A DNA stretch of 64,000 nucleotides from Mytilinidion resinicola (taxonomy: Eukaryota; Ascomycota; Dothideomycetes; Mytilinidiales; Mytilinidiaceae): NCBI RefSeq assembly GCF_010093595.1, contig NW_022985459.1, positions 248,001-312,000 of the forward strand. The letters are read 5' to 3'. This document shows, in pieces, positions 41,736-53,480 of this stretch; the first letter of the stretch is position 1, and every line of letters starts with the position of its first letter. Position numbers and translations under genes: made by a program. The notes under the pieces are model-generated. The model did not search any database. It was not told the DNA's origin and saw nothing but the letters and a program-made list of their open reading frames with translations.

Positions 41736-42042
41736 GTTATGATTGATATGAGGGGTGTAGCGAGGAGCATGAGGGGGGAGCGCGATATGGGGAGTCACGC
41801 CAGGGAACAGTATAAACTGATGAGAAACACATGTTGACTTGAGAGCATTCAGCATAAGAAAATTAACGTTCATTGGAGCTCCTCCAGCAAACGGGCTCTA
41901 TGGTATATTCTTCCGCTCTTTGAGCCAATTTTCATTCTTGTGTAGCGTAACAAAGGTTCGGGAAATCCATATCTGCAGTTATTCATCAACTTCTGTTAGA
42001 CACAGAATGTGCGTAGCGCACGATGAGTCTCCAAACGTACTT

Positions 42043-42237
42043 TCAAGTGCTTGAATATTTAGCCCTCATTTTGTCGAGGGTGATTTTCCCCTGCTCTCCG
42101 AGTCGCCTTCTCTCTGCCCTCTTCGTCTTCCAAAACTCCGGCTTCAATATCTGCTTCCAGAATCCTTGCTTCGCGGAGGGTTTGGGATAGTTGGGCGTGG
42201 GGGCGCTCGGATGGTGCATGGTGCCAGCAGAAGTCAT
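42043..42237 (-). CDS. Small basic protein, 64 residues
   Basis: The ATG at 42235-42237 is preceded on the minus strand by an AC-rich leader ending AAATCACCACCTACCACA, very like a fungal 5' UTR with good start context. The protein opens MTSAGTMHHPSAPTPNYPKP and continues SAKQGFWKQILKPEFWKTKR, then AERRRLGEQGKITLDKMRAK. A repeated FWK motif and strongly basic C-terminal half suggest a nucleic-acid- or membrane-surface-binding peptide, but this is inference. The frame extends upstream of the ATG without clear protein character. Confidence 0.5.
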   Translation of the reverse strand: MTSAGTMHHPSAPTPNYPKPSAKQGFWKQILKPEFWKTKRAERRRLGEQGKITLDKMRAKYSST

Positions 42238-42564
42238 TGTGGTAGGTGGTGATTTGATAGGTGTGAATTTGTGATGATCAAAATTGCGTGTAATGAATGC
42301 TGTTGCTTTTCGGACAGCAAAAGGAGACACGGCACGTCGATTTCGTCTTAATATATGGAACATATTGGATGCACGGGCCTGTAACTTCACTTTGTGTACC
42401 TTTACTATGGCTACTTGTGTGGTTAAGACAGTACTCAATGCGGTGAAAGTCGGCCATTGTCCGCATTGTTTTTCGACATGCTAATGTATTCGGGTGAAGA
42501 TCTCCCACGCCGCTTCCCTCTCTTGATACCACTGCAAGGGGCGGCCCGACTCGCAGATACTCGG

Positions 42565-42870
42565 TTAGTCAAATGGTAACCTCAGTTCCATTGAGCCAAC
42601 CAATACATCGGTAAATATATACAAGCACGGTGAATAGCGCCCTAGCATATGGCCCACTCCTACCACCAATCTGATTGTTCCTTCGCAGCCTTCAACTCTT
42701 CCCTCCCATTTTATCTCCGGCAGCGTAGGCCAATGTGTCATCTCCTTGAGTTGCCACTTCGGGCACCAGATAGTCTTCTCGCCGAGCACTACGCTGTGAT
42801 TCTCCGGAAAGTCTTTCTCTTTCAAGCGGTTCGGGATCGGTCGCTGTCCATTCTTCTCCGCAGGTCACTG
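42565..42870 (-). pseudogene. Family D uncharacterised protein fragment 4 (best preserved)
   Basis: The minus strand reads IPNRLKEKDFPENHSVVLGE, KTIWCPKWQLKEMTHWPTLP, EIKWEG and then diverges where the GDDRAKT block of fragment 1 should follow. It shows the N-terminal side of the unknown family intact. Only this piece is present; both flanks are unrelated. The three other fragments lie 35 kb away near 7.5-8.3 kb. Confidence 0.5.
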
Positions 42871-43080
42871 CTCGGGCTCCGTAGCTGGGTAAGTTTCTGG
42901 TTGCTTTCCTGGCTGCGGAGCCGGCTGCGCTGCCACTCGTGCTAGACGATTGTCAGGTTCCTTGTCATGCTGCGTAATCGGCTGCATGTCAGGTCGTATA
43001 GCTGGCAGTTGCGCTCTAGGTCGCACCCATGGCGAAGGGTCTGGCGGCGCTGATGTCCAAGCAAATGGATGGCAGACTGA

Positions 43081-43145
43081 ACGACAAAGGCGCTGGCAAC
43101 ATCCACGACAAAGGCGCTGGCAACATCCACGACAAAGGCGCTGGC
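43081..43145. repeat. 24-bp tandem repeat, about 2.7 copies
   Basis: ACGACAAAGGCGCTGGCAAC-ATCC is repeated exactly at 43081 and 43105 and partly at 43129; an in-frame 8-residue repeat on either strand. Confidence 0.9.
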
Positions 43146-43344
43146 TATCCCCCTTCTTGCTATTCAAACCTCTGGTCTACTCTCTATACTGCATTGGTCT
43201 TGAATCAGGTCTTGAAGGAACCGTCCCAAGCGAAATCATTAACCGGGTTCCGATGATTCTCGCAGATTGCTCTTCCTCTTGCCGTAATTCCTCTTCAATA
43301 TCTGCTCGGGGTTCTCTCGGCCAGTCGAGCTTCTTCTTCAGGGG

Positions 43345-43465
43345 AGATCGTTTCTTTTTTGTGTACCAGTATCTTACAGTCCGCGCTGCACTGCTACTCT
43401 TTTAATACCAATGTGAGGAGCGACCGTACGAGCAGGCCCACAGTCAGTTAAAGGGTAAACTCTTT
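43345..43465 (+). repeat. Repeat F, direct copy
   Basis: See 41600-41735; shares GAGATCGTTTCTT, GTACCAGTATCTTACAGTCC, GTGAGGAGCG and CAGTTAAAGGGTA. Confidence 0.6.
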
Positions 43466-44720
43466 GGTGTCTAGAAACTCTGCAGAGGGTTTTAGAGTGG
43501 CGCTGCGGCGGTACAAGCCTACATTGAAGGTTTCGGCGGTTATGGAAAGCTAGCGGAGATACAAGTTGACTAGATAGGACGAGTTAGCATTGGGGCCGGG
43601 AATAACGTGCGTTGCTTAAAGGAAAAAGACATACCAAGGTCAATGCTTGCTTCTCCTTAAGATCAGACAACCTTCTTCTGAAAGACAGAGGGGTGCTTTT
43701 GGTGGAGGTCCGATGGCTCATCCTCACGGTTTCTCGTCAGGTGGGGGTCTTTGAACGCAACCGCTCTACCACTTATCTGCGTAGCAGGACTTGGACAATT
43801 GACTTTGCAGCTGTCTGATTCCAAAATCTGGCGATTCCATCATCCTAAGTAGATAGGAGTAGGTTCCTACGGAGCTGGACTGCGTTGATAGGACCCTGGT
43901 GCCCGATGAGCTGCTTGACATGAAGGCTAGTCTGACGTCCCCAGACATGGATGTTTGCATCCATAGAGCAGGAAACGGTGTTTCAATCGTCGGAGGGGAT
44001 GCTGTGCGGCAGAGAGGCGGACATGGTGTTCGCTCGTCCTAGGGAGGATCTTGCGTTGGTGGAGAGAACTGGTGTCCTTTTCAGTCGGGTACTCATAGCC
44101 CGGTAGTGTCACACTCGTTAGAAGGTATCTCAGACTCAGTCTTAGTGTTCTTCTTTCGGGTGGGATGCTCACTCAACCATTTTCATGTACTATGCCCCAT
44201 TCGGCTAGCGCCCGTCTTCTCAATCACTACTTCACGCACAACCCAAAATCCTTCCACTTCACCGTCACCGTCACCGATTCTCGAACCTCCTCACCACTTT
44301 GCACGCGTCCGCTGCCTCCATCACCAAGATGCCCTCACGTTCACTGGCATGTGTGCCTTTTTCTCGCGCAGTAAGCCCGATTCTGATCCTGCTCGCAAGA
44401 AACCCCAAGATCTGACTGTGCATCAGACCGCGTCTCCATCCTCTCCACTGGACTGCGTTCTTGCCTCGTGGTCGTGTGTAACGCCGTCGGCCTGATACCG
44501 TGGAGTAGGTGTTCCTGTTCCAAATGTATTAAACGTTATATTTACTGACACGGTCTAGAAGTTCCTGGCGCCGTCCGCGCTGCTCGTCGCCTGGTCCGCC
44601 GCTTTGTGCTTGTGGCTGTTGGTGTCCGCGCCCTTAGGCACGCTCTCGCTGTCCGCGCGCACCGACTCGTCAATCTCAGTTGCAAACCTCGGCAGAAGCC
44701 AGCGCCAGCAGATTACCACC

Positions 44721-45209
44721 ATGGACAACCGCAAGCACCCAAGCTCCTTCCAGCAGCTGGAGAAGCTCCGTGAAGGCACATATGCCACAGTAACTCACTT
44801 GACCCGCGTTACTAACTCACACGCTGACTTCCCAGGTCTTCAAGGGCAGCCGCCAGACCAACAAGTTTGTCGCGCTCAAGGAGATCTACCTGGACTCTAA
44901 GGAGGGCACTCCATCGACGGCAATCCGCGAGATCTCGCTCATGAAGGAGCTGAAGCACGAGAACATTGTCTCTCTGTACGACGTCATTCACACAGAGAAC
45001 AAGCTCATGCTCATCTTCGAGTATATGGACAAGGATCTGAAGAAGTATATGGACTCCCACGGTGACCGTGGCCAGCTCGACCCGCCCACCATCAAGTCAT
45101 TCATGTTCCAGCTCCTGGTCGCGGCATTGCCTTCTGTCACGAGAACCATGTCCTGCGTTGCGATCTGAAGCCTCAGAATCTACTCATCAACGGCAAGGGC
45201 CTGTTGGTG
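44721..45209 (+). pseudogene. Pho85-like CDK 5' fragment, copy 1 (longest)
   Basis: Exon 1 (44721-44789) reads [24 protein letters not shown] 46 bp intron (44790-44835) with TACTAAC branch point follows. Exon 2 then gives [57 protein letters not shown] and [34 protein letters not shown] identifies the Pho85/Cdk5 branch of cyclin-dependent kinases. Lesions: the glycine loop has R for the first G, one codon is lost after VFKG, two extra bases at about 45117-45118 shift the frame, catalytic HRD is RCD in [13 protein letters not shown], and homology stops before DFG. No kinase activity is possible. Confidence 0.85.
44790..44835 (+). other. Intron 1 of CDK fragment, 46 bp
   Basis: Donor GTAACT, branch TACTAAC, acceptor CCCAG. 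It is conserved in position in the copies at 23.3 kb and 62.7 kb, so these fragments derive from genomic DNA, not from reverse-transcribed mRNA. Confidence 0.8.
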
Positions 45210-45849
45210 GTGGTTTCATTAAAATAATTAAATTTTGTCCTCTATGTACTGCTCTTCTTGCTGCAATGTGACTCAGTTTGATTCCAACCCTTTCTTCTTC
45301 TTACTATCGTTCTGAGATATGAAGAAAATGCCCTAGGTCTGTGAACATATGGCACCAGGTTGTAAGCGTGGGCATACGGATATCTCCTCTTCACTCAAGG
45401 CCACGGTAAGAAGTACCCCAAATTAGATGGTTTCAATTGGTAAATCGGTAGCCCTTTACTTCTCGCGTCAAATAGTGGTCTTCGCACATAAACATCCCGC
45501 TGCTCGAGCACCATAGACAGTTACCTCGTGGAGGCTTCTCCTCCGTAAATACTTCAATACACCCTTTGCAGACATCTCTTTGTCTTCAAGAACCTCTCGT
45601 GGCCGTCGCCTCGTATGAATCGACACGTGTACGACAATTAGTGGCTGAAGAACGATTCAGAGATCTCAGCCCAACACCTTTTCCTTTCCTCTTTCCACTC
45701 TTACATCTCGCGGACGGACGTAAATCAGAACATCGCGACATCTCGCGTCAAAAGCGTGTAGCCATAGCGGCGATACGCAATTACGAAACACACAGAGCCC
45801 CCGACTCCTTCGCAAAACACAGAACTTGCGTGCAGCTTGCTGGAACGTG
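45210..45849. other. No supported gene
   Basis: Kinase homology ends abruptly near 45209; the following AT-richer sequence is unrelated. Confidence 0.45.
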
Positions 45850-46407
45850 CTAGCGACAAAGGTCCACTCGCGACATGTAGGGCTCCGCGCCCTTAAGAAT
45901 CTGGGTGTGATTTGTCGCCTCTCGTGTGGGCATGCTGTGAGCCATTGCGTTTGCCCTAGAGGCCGATGAAAGAGCCGCAGCTAGAGCTTCCTGGGGTTTG
46001 CTGCGCGTGCGGTGGAGGTAGTTCCACGCCTCTTCGCTGTATTGGGTACGCGCGTAGACGCCGTGAGCGACGCGTTTAACTACGGTGAGAAGGCGTTTCT
46101 CCGGCGGTTCGAGAAGTGGCAGTAAGGAGTTATCGTTTTCATCGTCTTCGTGGGGGCTTGCTGTTTGCCATTGCCTCTTTGAGCGCTTCGACCTTCGTAT
46201 ACAATTGTTCAGACCGCTTCTTTTGGGCCTTGTAACCCATAGAGGCTTCGTACAAGTCTTTCTTACGCGCGCAGTACTTCTCCGCAAGAACAGTAGCCTG
46301 TGGAGTGTCGAAAATTGTTGCTCGAGTCCTGTTCTCCTTCGTTTTTTTTCTGCTCGTCCAACACTACTGACAGGAGTGCTCTTGCTAATAGCGAGCTGTT
46401 CAGTCAA
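45850..46407 (-). pseudogene. Helical hypothetical protein with frameshift
   Basis: Two overlapping frames on the minus strand look coding in succession. The first, about 46350 to 46155, reads ATIFDTPQATVLAEKYCARK, KDLYEASMGYKAQKKRSEQL and YTKVEALKEAMANSKPP. The second, about 46155 to 45900, reads EDDENDNSLLPLLEPPEKRL, LTVVKRVAHGVYARTQYSEE and AWNYLHRTRSKPQEALAAAL. One indel near 46155 would join them into a single soluble, mainly helical protein of about 150 residues. No family is recognised. The call rests on composition and frame continuity. Confidence 0.4.
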
Positions 46408-46419
46408 AAGGTAGTCTAA

Positions 46420-47012
46420 TTCCTAATGCATCAGCGCTTTCGTCGTATTCGGACTCTTTGGGGACTTATAGCGATAACGGGATGTATTCAGGCTCCTCTC
46501 TTGCCCGGTCAACACCACTGTAATCAGGATCTTAGCAAGCATGTCTTCAGTCAGTCAAGGGATAGCCCTGATTCCACTGCGTCCAGTCTGTCAGACTGAC
46601 AATAAAAACGCTGCCTCAGGGGCTTAGGGTGTAGACGATCTTGATAACGTGCACGTTGTTGGTGAAGTAACATGGTTTACTTTGGATCTATGAGAAACTG
46701 TTGCAAGCAAGAGGGCGTGTGAACCTTCTTCCCACGACGAGATGCCCATAGCGCCGAACCCGATTCCGCTCTTTGGTTGCTGAGTCTCTCCTCGCGACTA
46801 CCACTGCCGGGATAAACAATGCTGCGTATCCACCGAGATCCGAGGGAGAAATCCTGCTTCTGCTTTCGTGCGTTGTTCGAAGAATCGCCATGTCTCTTCT
46901 CCTATGTAGTAGGGTCAATGGCGATTGCGCTCTTTGCTGAATTCCCGTGTTGCCGCCGATACTTCCAGGCGGTGTAAGCTGACCCGTGCCGTTCGCTAGC
47001 ACGCGATCATCT
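46420..47012. other. No recognised gene
   Basis: A minus-strand frame at 46688-47038 contains GYAALFIPAVVVARRDSATK but no recognised domain. Confidence 0.3.
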
Positions 47013-47258
47013 TTATTCGTCGGTGAGTCTCTCCACATGCGTGGAACCCTTGATCCTCATGCGCACCTGCGCCTCGTTGGAACCCTTGAGAGCGGCCTTA
47101 GCTGCGAAGAAGCCTTTGGCATCCGTCCACCTCTTGCGTGAGACGGCTAGTTTCTGTGCCAACATGTCCGAATGTAATGTCCTGTTTTCTGAGCTGAGCT
47201 GGTTGTCCATCCCTTGGCTGAGCTGATTGTCCGTCTCTCGGCTGAAGTAGAGGATCAT
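47013..47258 (-). CDS. Coding-like helical segment, unknown
   Basis: The minus strand reads NQLSSENRTLHSDMLAQKLA, VSRKRWTDAKGFFAAKAALK and GSNEAQVRMRIKGSTHVERL. This helical, charged composition is protein-like and may be an exon of a larger gene. No domain is recognised. Confidence 0.3.
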   Translation of the reverse strand: MILYFSRETDNQLSQGMDNQLSSENRTLHSDMLAQKLAVSRKRWTDAKGFFAAKAALKGSNEAQVRMRIKGSTHVERLTDE

Positions 47259-47299
47259 CCTCGCCCAGAGATTTCTTCTTTCCTTTTTATCAGAACCCT

Positions 47300-48299
47300 A
47301 GCTCGGCAGAGGCGTTCCGTCTGCCCGCGGAGTCGTCGACGTCGAGCGCGGTTGAAGTTGTCAAAGTCGAGAAGGCAGTCATATACACACACGTATCAGT
47401 CCAGGCCGACGGCGCCGAAATCGTGAAGCTACAAGAACGTATTAGACCAATCAGCAGTTGAAGGTATGGCACTTGTATACGATGGGGATGGCTCGACGAT
47501 TGACAGGGCAGATAGGGCTCGGGATGCAACGGGAGTAAGACAAGGTACTCACGGCCTGCAGACGGCTCATGGTCGGGCTCGTGAGAGCAGAGTTCCTAAC
47601 AACAAACACGAGGAATGCAAATCTGCAGATGTTCTTAATCATGGTAGTGGCGAGGCAAGGTTCTAATCGCAAGGAAGCGCGGAGAGCTACACTACGAAGT
47701 GAATCAGTTGTGCCGGCCGAGAGGGGATCGTGGACCAGCTGGAACGACTGGCTCGGTCCTCTGCACGCAGACGGTCCGAGACCTGGCCGTCGCTACAGCT
47801 TTGCTCCTTCATGGAGACAATAAGTTCATTGTCTGAGTCAAGCTCTGCTGTGACCCTCTTCGCATAGGCCAAAAGTCTGCCGTACAATCAAATCTTTGTA
47901 AACTTCCGCCAAAGCCTGCGGCTCCGCAAATATGCCTGCCGTAGATCCGGTATTATTCACCCTAGCTCTCGCGCAGACGAGCACCTTCGACCCCCAACCC
48001 TCGTTCTTAATGTCAAGGAGCTCTCATCTTCCGGAAGGTTACCTGCTTTGTCGCGCCGCGGTACGGATGTTGGAAGTCCCTGTGCTGTTCTTGACCGGCT
48101 TCTCCCAAGACCTCCCATTGCGTTGCTGTGCCTCTTCTAGCCAGGTCCCGTGGTATCGTGATCGAAGCCTCGAGGTTTTGGGGAGGCGTTGACTCTGGCA
48201 GCTGCTACGGCAGGATCGTCGAGCAGGATGATGCGATCTAGTCTCTGCCAAAATATGAAGTCAGTATAGTACCTTGGGAATCCAAACCTTATAATTCTG
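47300..48299. other. No recognised gene
   Basis: Short, mutually contradictory frames only. Confidence 0.4.
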
Positions 48300-49020
48300 A
48301 ACCCCAGAAGATGTCTGAGCCAGGCGTCCATGGACCTTAGCGGTTATCGGTCCTCCCCAACTATGCGAAGGGGGTAATGCCAAAGCGTCATCGTACACTG
48401 CGTGGCCAGGGCCTTGCCTTGATAGGACCGCTCGCCCTGCGCGTAGGGCGGCCCCGGACCATGACGCAGGACAGTCGTTTTCATTTTGGCACCCCGGTTG
48501 AGTGCGCGACTATGAGGAAGCCGGCACGGTATACGGCGGTGCCGGGGTGCGGAGGGATTTGGGCGGGTTGTGGTGGAAGGAGAGTGACTGTGACTGGATA
48601 AACTTACTCTGCAGGGATACTGGGATAGTACGCGAGACTCGAACTGAGTTGTCGGGCCGTACTCGAACTGCGTTCATGCTGTCAGCTATGCTACCGTAAC
48701 ATGCATGCAAAACGTAGTCGTGCAGAAAAGGATGTCTGAGCCGGGCGTCCATGGAAGGGGGCTTCAGGTTCGTTTTCGTTGTCCGCCCGAATCTCCATGG
48801 TGATATATGGAGTCGGGGATCGTGCCCGCGCGTCACGTACACCGAATAGGTCGGAGCATCTACAGACACTCTGCCATATTGCGGGACGTGGTTTTCAATC
48901 TTGGCACCGCCATCTAGCGCATGACTATGAGGAAGTCGGCGTCGTTCAGACGGTGGTGCCGAAAGTGCTGGAGTCGTGAAATGGTTTGGGACAGCTTACT
49001 CTGTATAGCTATTGTTCTCT
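48300..49020. repeat. Tandem duplication, units about 420 bp apart
   Basis: 48305-48630 and 48728-49020 share GATGTCTGAGCC-GGCGTCCATGG, then TTTTCA-TTTGGCACC, GACTATGAGGAAG-CGGC and CTTACTCTG in the same order. The blocks between have diverged strongly. Confidence 0.6.
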
Positions 49021-49653
49021 CAGGTCCGGTTTTCCAATACACATGCTTCGCCTCCTTCTGCTCCATTTCGATTTGCATAATCCGCGAGCTTCCGCAGCCA
49101 AGATCCTAAGGCTCCTTCCCCTCTGCCTGAATCTGGAGCGGCACCTGGTGTGGATTGACCTACTACTGGTCGAACGTTCGGCAGAATCAGGATCGAAAGG
49201 GCGGGAGGACGAGGACGGAACTGGTCCAGTGAGGGTAGCGGCCTCTCAAGGAGAAGCCGGACCTGTTTCGGCTCTCGCTTTTTTGTTGACGAGGTTCCTG
49301 ATAGTCATGTCAGATGATGTCCCGCCAATATACATGCACAGCGTGCTACCTCTCAAACCCAGTTCCACGAAGCCAGGAATATGGTAGAACAACCCATTTC
49401 GATACGATTGCCGACAAGATGAATGACACGATGGGTGAGACGATTGGGCAAAGGCAGCGCCACAATACTTCCCCGATGACAGCGACAGGGGGATCGGGAC
49501 TCATGTTGGAGACAGGATGTGATGCTACTCTCAGCGTGCAGTCAGGCGTGCCGAAGTTTTCGGCAGGGTATTCGCGTCGAAGTTGAACGGCTGCTCGGAC
49601 TGAGATGGCTTCCTATCGACGTGGGTCTCTGCTCGGCCCCTACGACGTATGAG
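49021..49653. other. No recognised gene
   Basis: Only short frames. Confidence 0.4.
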
Positions 49654-50300
49654 CTACATTGTGCCCGCAGAGACGTGAAGGCTAGTTGAGGCGGGTGGTG
49701 CTAGGGATGTTGGAGATGTCGAGTTTGGGAGTAATGGATGTGCCTGCTGTAGGGCAGCAGAAGGAAGATAGGGAGGCAACCTAGTGCACCGGCGTCCTGA
49801 TCGAATGACTGCAGAGCCGGAGGTAGGGCTGGAGAACCCCCTCTCGGTAGCGCTCATCGCGTCGTTTATCGGGTGGGATGTATGGCTTCGATATTGAAAA
49901 GGACTGATGGTGGCGGGACGACGGGCTGAGGGGAATGTTTGATGAGCTTGAGGTCGCCCGGGTAGTTTGACGCACTGAAAGAACTGCTCAATGTTCAAAT
50001 CCATGGCCGAATGCCTTCTCTGACAGTGGGTCCTGGAAAAGATGGAGAGGAATGCCAGGACTAGCAGGAAGGGCTGAGAAGTGATTGATGGGAGGCAGGA
50101 GGCACAGAGGCTCTCGCTCATGGGCGTTGATGTTGAATGTTGAGAGATTGATGATGTTCTGGGAGGTCGAGGTCGAGGCGGTGTTTTGAATTTTGATGTT
50201 TGTGGGAGATGCTGCTGTCTTGGCAGGAGGCGTGAAATGGTCCTCATAGCGCCGCCAGCCTATCTTGATAGAGCCTTTTGATGCTTTCTGAACACGCAGC
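49654..50300 (-). pseudogene. Pro/Ser-rich coding-like region, frameshifted
   Basis: Three minus-strand frames appear to carry one another's continuation: KIGWRRYEDHFTPPAKTAAS with NIKIQNTASTSTSQNIINLS; then TRATSSSSNIPLSPSSRHHQ with YIPPDKRRDERYREGVLQPY; then CPTAGTSITPKLDISNIPST. Each is protein-like, Ser/Pro-rich and disordered in character. Two or more indels would be needed to join them. No family is recognised. Confidence 0.3.
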
Positions 50301-50370
50301 GGAGGAAACCGTCCTTCAAAGGAGTAGGATGGAGCGTTTTGCCTGGTGTGGTGGTACGCGTTACGCGTGT

Positions 50371-50900
50371 CGCTGCTCACTGGCAGACGCGCTTTGGTGG
50401 GAACGGCCGTCCTCTCCTAGAGACGCAAACTTTGATCTCACGAAACTTGAAGCTACAGAGACATGGCACTGCGTGTGGGGACACCGGGAAGTCTCATTGG
50501 ACTCACAGGTTTCGTGGTGTTGGCATTTGCCCCCGTCGCTGCTCACTGGCAGACGCTCTTCCGTAACGGCGGCCACCCGACAACGCGCACGCCAGATGAT
50601 GTGAGTCTAATTCTGAAGCCATGTAAATGCCATGCGATGTGAATTGAGACTCCCAGGCGCAATCGCAACCATCTTCTCTGCCGTGATGGTACCCTCTGGC
50701 CGCGGCGCTGCTCACTGGCAGACACCCGTCCAGCGGCCGGAACTTGCTGCCGAGGGCGAAAACCCCCAAACCATCAATCCAGAAGCTACACAGAGGCTAC
50801 GCGGTGGGAGGAGTCCTAGAGAAGAGGATTTTACTGATGTGAGATGCCGTACGGGCTCCAAATCCCGGTATCGATGCTCACTGGCGCGCGCATTTGGGCA
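50371..50900. repeat. Tandem repeat, unit about 167 bp, four starts
   Basis: CGCTGCTCACTGGCAGACGC begins units at 50371, 50537 and 50706, with a diverged start at 50872, giving periods of 166, 169 and 166 bp. Donor-like GTGAGTC and acceptor-like CTCCCAG sequences recur inside units, so the unit may be an exon-intron piece of an unknown gene. Confidence 0.75.
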
Positions 50901-51469
50901 GCGCCGGTGCCCACCTCCCGGGGCGCGATTCCTCTCGACACCAAATTCAAATGTCCATACAAAAGCACCAATTCGATTATTTTGCGAATGCTTTGGAGGG
51001 CACAGTATGTCTGCGGCTGTGCTCTCACCTGCCTGCGTCGCAAATACGTCTTGAGCGCCGTCACGAATTAACTACGGGAATTGGTGGCACAGTGATAGAC
51101 ATTTTCTCAAAGAACACGCTGGAACGATGCAAGTGTATAGTACATGAATTTACGAGTACTGTAGTGCTTGTGAAGTCGTTGTGGCTTCGTGCTGAAATCG
51201 TGGACGCGGCTAGGCATTGTGGTTGCTGCGAAACAATAACACCATGTTCAGACGTGGTGATAGCAGGAAGGCGTGACACTATGGCTTCAAGTGTGGTGTA
51301 GAGCATGGGTGTGGCGGGGTAGCGTGCTGGCGTTGCAAAACCAAGACCAAAACACCAGGCGGGTGACGTGATTGCAGTAGAACTCATAAGGAATAGCGAA
51401 CACGCAACACCAAGTCAAGGTTCGAATGAGGTAGGCAAATCACAACACCAAGTCAAGACCAAGATAGAT

Positions 51470-52085
51470 AACGATCATAGAAAAGAACTTCTTCTTCGAA
51501 GATCCGCACAAGGCGAATGCATCAATGAAAAAGAGGCTGTGAAGCCATGCAGCCGGGCCCAACCCTCCCGACTGCTCGCAGGAATCCAGAGTATCCAGGT
51601 CAAGAGCAAGCTCAAGTCCAACTCTGCTGCGTCCCAGAACAAGAAAGCAAGGGAGGGATCACGTACCTGAAGCTGAACTCTCAGGCATAGCATAAGCAAA
51701 AGCCCTTGAGACAGATCGCCGTCGCCATCACCGTCGCCGTACCAGAACAAAAGCAAGAACACAAGGAGATATACGTACCAAGGCCCGAAAGCCTGAAGAT
51801 CCAGGAGGCCGAAGCCTGTGGATGGGCGGTTTCGCACGCGCTCCATACCCAGAGCCACATGATGGAGGAGAAAAATCTCGAAGAGGAGAAAAAATGAAGG
51901 AAGAGAGTTGTCGAGGAGTGTGTAGAAGGAAGGACGAAGGAAGGACAGGTTATTATAGGTGACGGACAAGCTCGCTTAGCTTGCTTACTCATCAGCGCTA
52001 AGCAAAGTAATCGACTCTCCTGGGACATTGTAGCCAGGACCTCTAGTGTCGCGGAGGGCGAGTCCGCTTAGGAGGGAAAATCTGT
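51470..52085 (-). repeat. Family A dispersed repeat, copy A3
   Basis: The minus strand begins with the CTAGAGGTCCTGGCTACAAT block, GTCCCAGGAGAGTCGATTAC and TAGCGCTGATGAGTAAGCAA shared with 61160-61240. It ends with a TTCATTGAT...GAAGAAG block like that of A4 and A1. The interior (51530-51900) is different and carries GTACGT-type donor sites. No product is recognised. Confidence 0.65.
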
Positions 52086-52089
52086 GCCA

Positions 52090-52379
52090 AGGCGCCAGAA
52101 GGTCGGACCTCGAAAGATCCGCTGCCTCTCACTGGTAGTATATATTACCCATTATGTCACCGCCCGCCGTACAGCGGGTTAGAAGTCTATAGTGGCCGCA
52201 GCGGACTGCCGACTGGGTCTGAAAAGGTCACCGGAGAGGCAGGATGGCAGGCGGCTGTACTGGACTTGCGATGCCTATGGGGGCAAGACAGCAGTGCCCT
52301 GGACGTACTGAGGAGTATCTACAGCTTCTGCAAAGCCTATAATCATGATTTTCAATTCATGATCCTCAATGAGGGCTTG
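52090..52379. other. No recognised gene
   Basis: Sequence between family A copy A3 and the tandem-repeat block. Confidence 0.4.
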
Positions 52380-53480
52380 GTGCAGTGTGTGACGGCGAGA
52401 CGGGGTGAGCGACGGGCGTGGTTGTGAGCGCGACCAGCAGCCGTTCCAGACGTGATATGTGACCACAACGCCTGCTCAACAACCCGCGGAGGACTCTGTA
52501 GCAGATATTAAGGCTCTAGAGTGTAGGGTAGAGCTCCTCCTATGCGCCTTCTATCATGATGATTCACTGCGGCACGCTGAGTGGTGAGCGCGGCCAGCAG
52601 TCTTATGCCACGGGCCCATCAAAACCATGAGGAGGGCCTACAAGCCGTAGAAAGGCCTTTCCTTAGGTGATAGAGGCACAGCATTCAATGTCCAGACATG
52701 GGGACTCACTGCGGGACGTGATGTGGCAAGCGCGGTCAGCACGACTCTCACGCAGGTATTCGCGCGACGCGCCCGCAAGCACCACAGAGAGACTGGCAAG
52801 TCCTCGAAAATCATTTCTTGTGAGTAACAGAGGCATACCCTTCAAGGTTTTATCATATAGATTCGCTATGGGACGTGATGTGGCGAACGCGGCCAGCAGG
52901 CTTGTCATGCAAGTACTCATGCGACGCGCCCGCGAACACCACAGGGAGAGTTGGCAAGCCCTCAAAAGACTCTTCCCATGGGTAACATAGACATACTCTT
53001 CAAGATTCGATCATGGAGATTCACTGCGGGATGTGGTGCGGCTGGCGCTGGCAGCAGTCTTCTCGCACGACCATCCAGGCGACGGGCCCATCAACACGAC
53101 ACGGAGGATGGGTAAGCAGTAGCAAAGCCCTTCCCTGCGTGATAGAGATATCTACTCCGAGATCCCTTCAGGGCAACTCACTGCGCTACGCGGCTGAAGG
53201 ACGCGGCGATATACAGAGTGCACCAGAAGATCCCAAAGCGGCCTCTCGATACTCACGCTCTTAGTCAAGGGTATATGTCTCAGTATGTGGCGGACGCGCC
53301 TTTGAACTGTGGGAGGCATCATATTCGCGGATAGGGTGGACAAGGGACCATTATCACATCTCATGGGCACTCAATCCAATCTCTAGTAAGTCCAAAGAAG
53401 CTCGGCCTCCCAGAATTCATCATAGTCAGTCACTGCAGGACGCGACGTGGCGGCCGCGGTCTACAGGATTTCTCAAAGGC
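52380..53480. repeat. Tandem repeat, unit about 155 bp, six to seven units
   Basis: Units starting with GATTCACTGCGGGACGTGAT-like sequence, continuing GCGGCCAGCAG, then GCGACG-GCCC and AACACCAC-G-GAG, recur near 52565, 52708, 52862, 53018, 53175 and 53430, with a diverged one near 52385. Spacing is mostly 143-157 bp. In one frame units read DSLRD-V--A-SRL. Divergence rises toward both ends. Confidence 0.7.

Noticed and set aside
43740..43800. Minus-strand GATAAGTGGTAGAGCGG followed by GTTCAAAGACC, resembling a tRNA D-arm
   Set aside because: No anticodon arm, T-arm or acceptor pairing at tRNA spacing; similarity limited to about 17 bases.
52380..53480. Ankyrin-repeat gene
   Set aside because: The unit length (about 150 bp, against about 99 bp per ankyrin repeat) and the absence of G-TPLH--A signatures argue against it.
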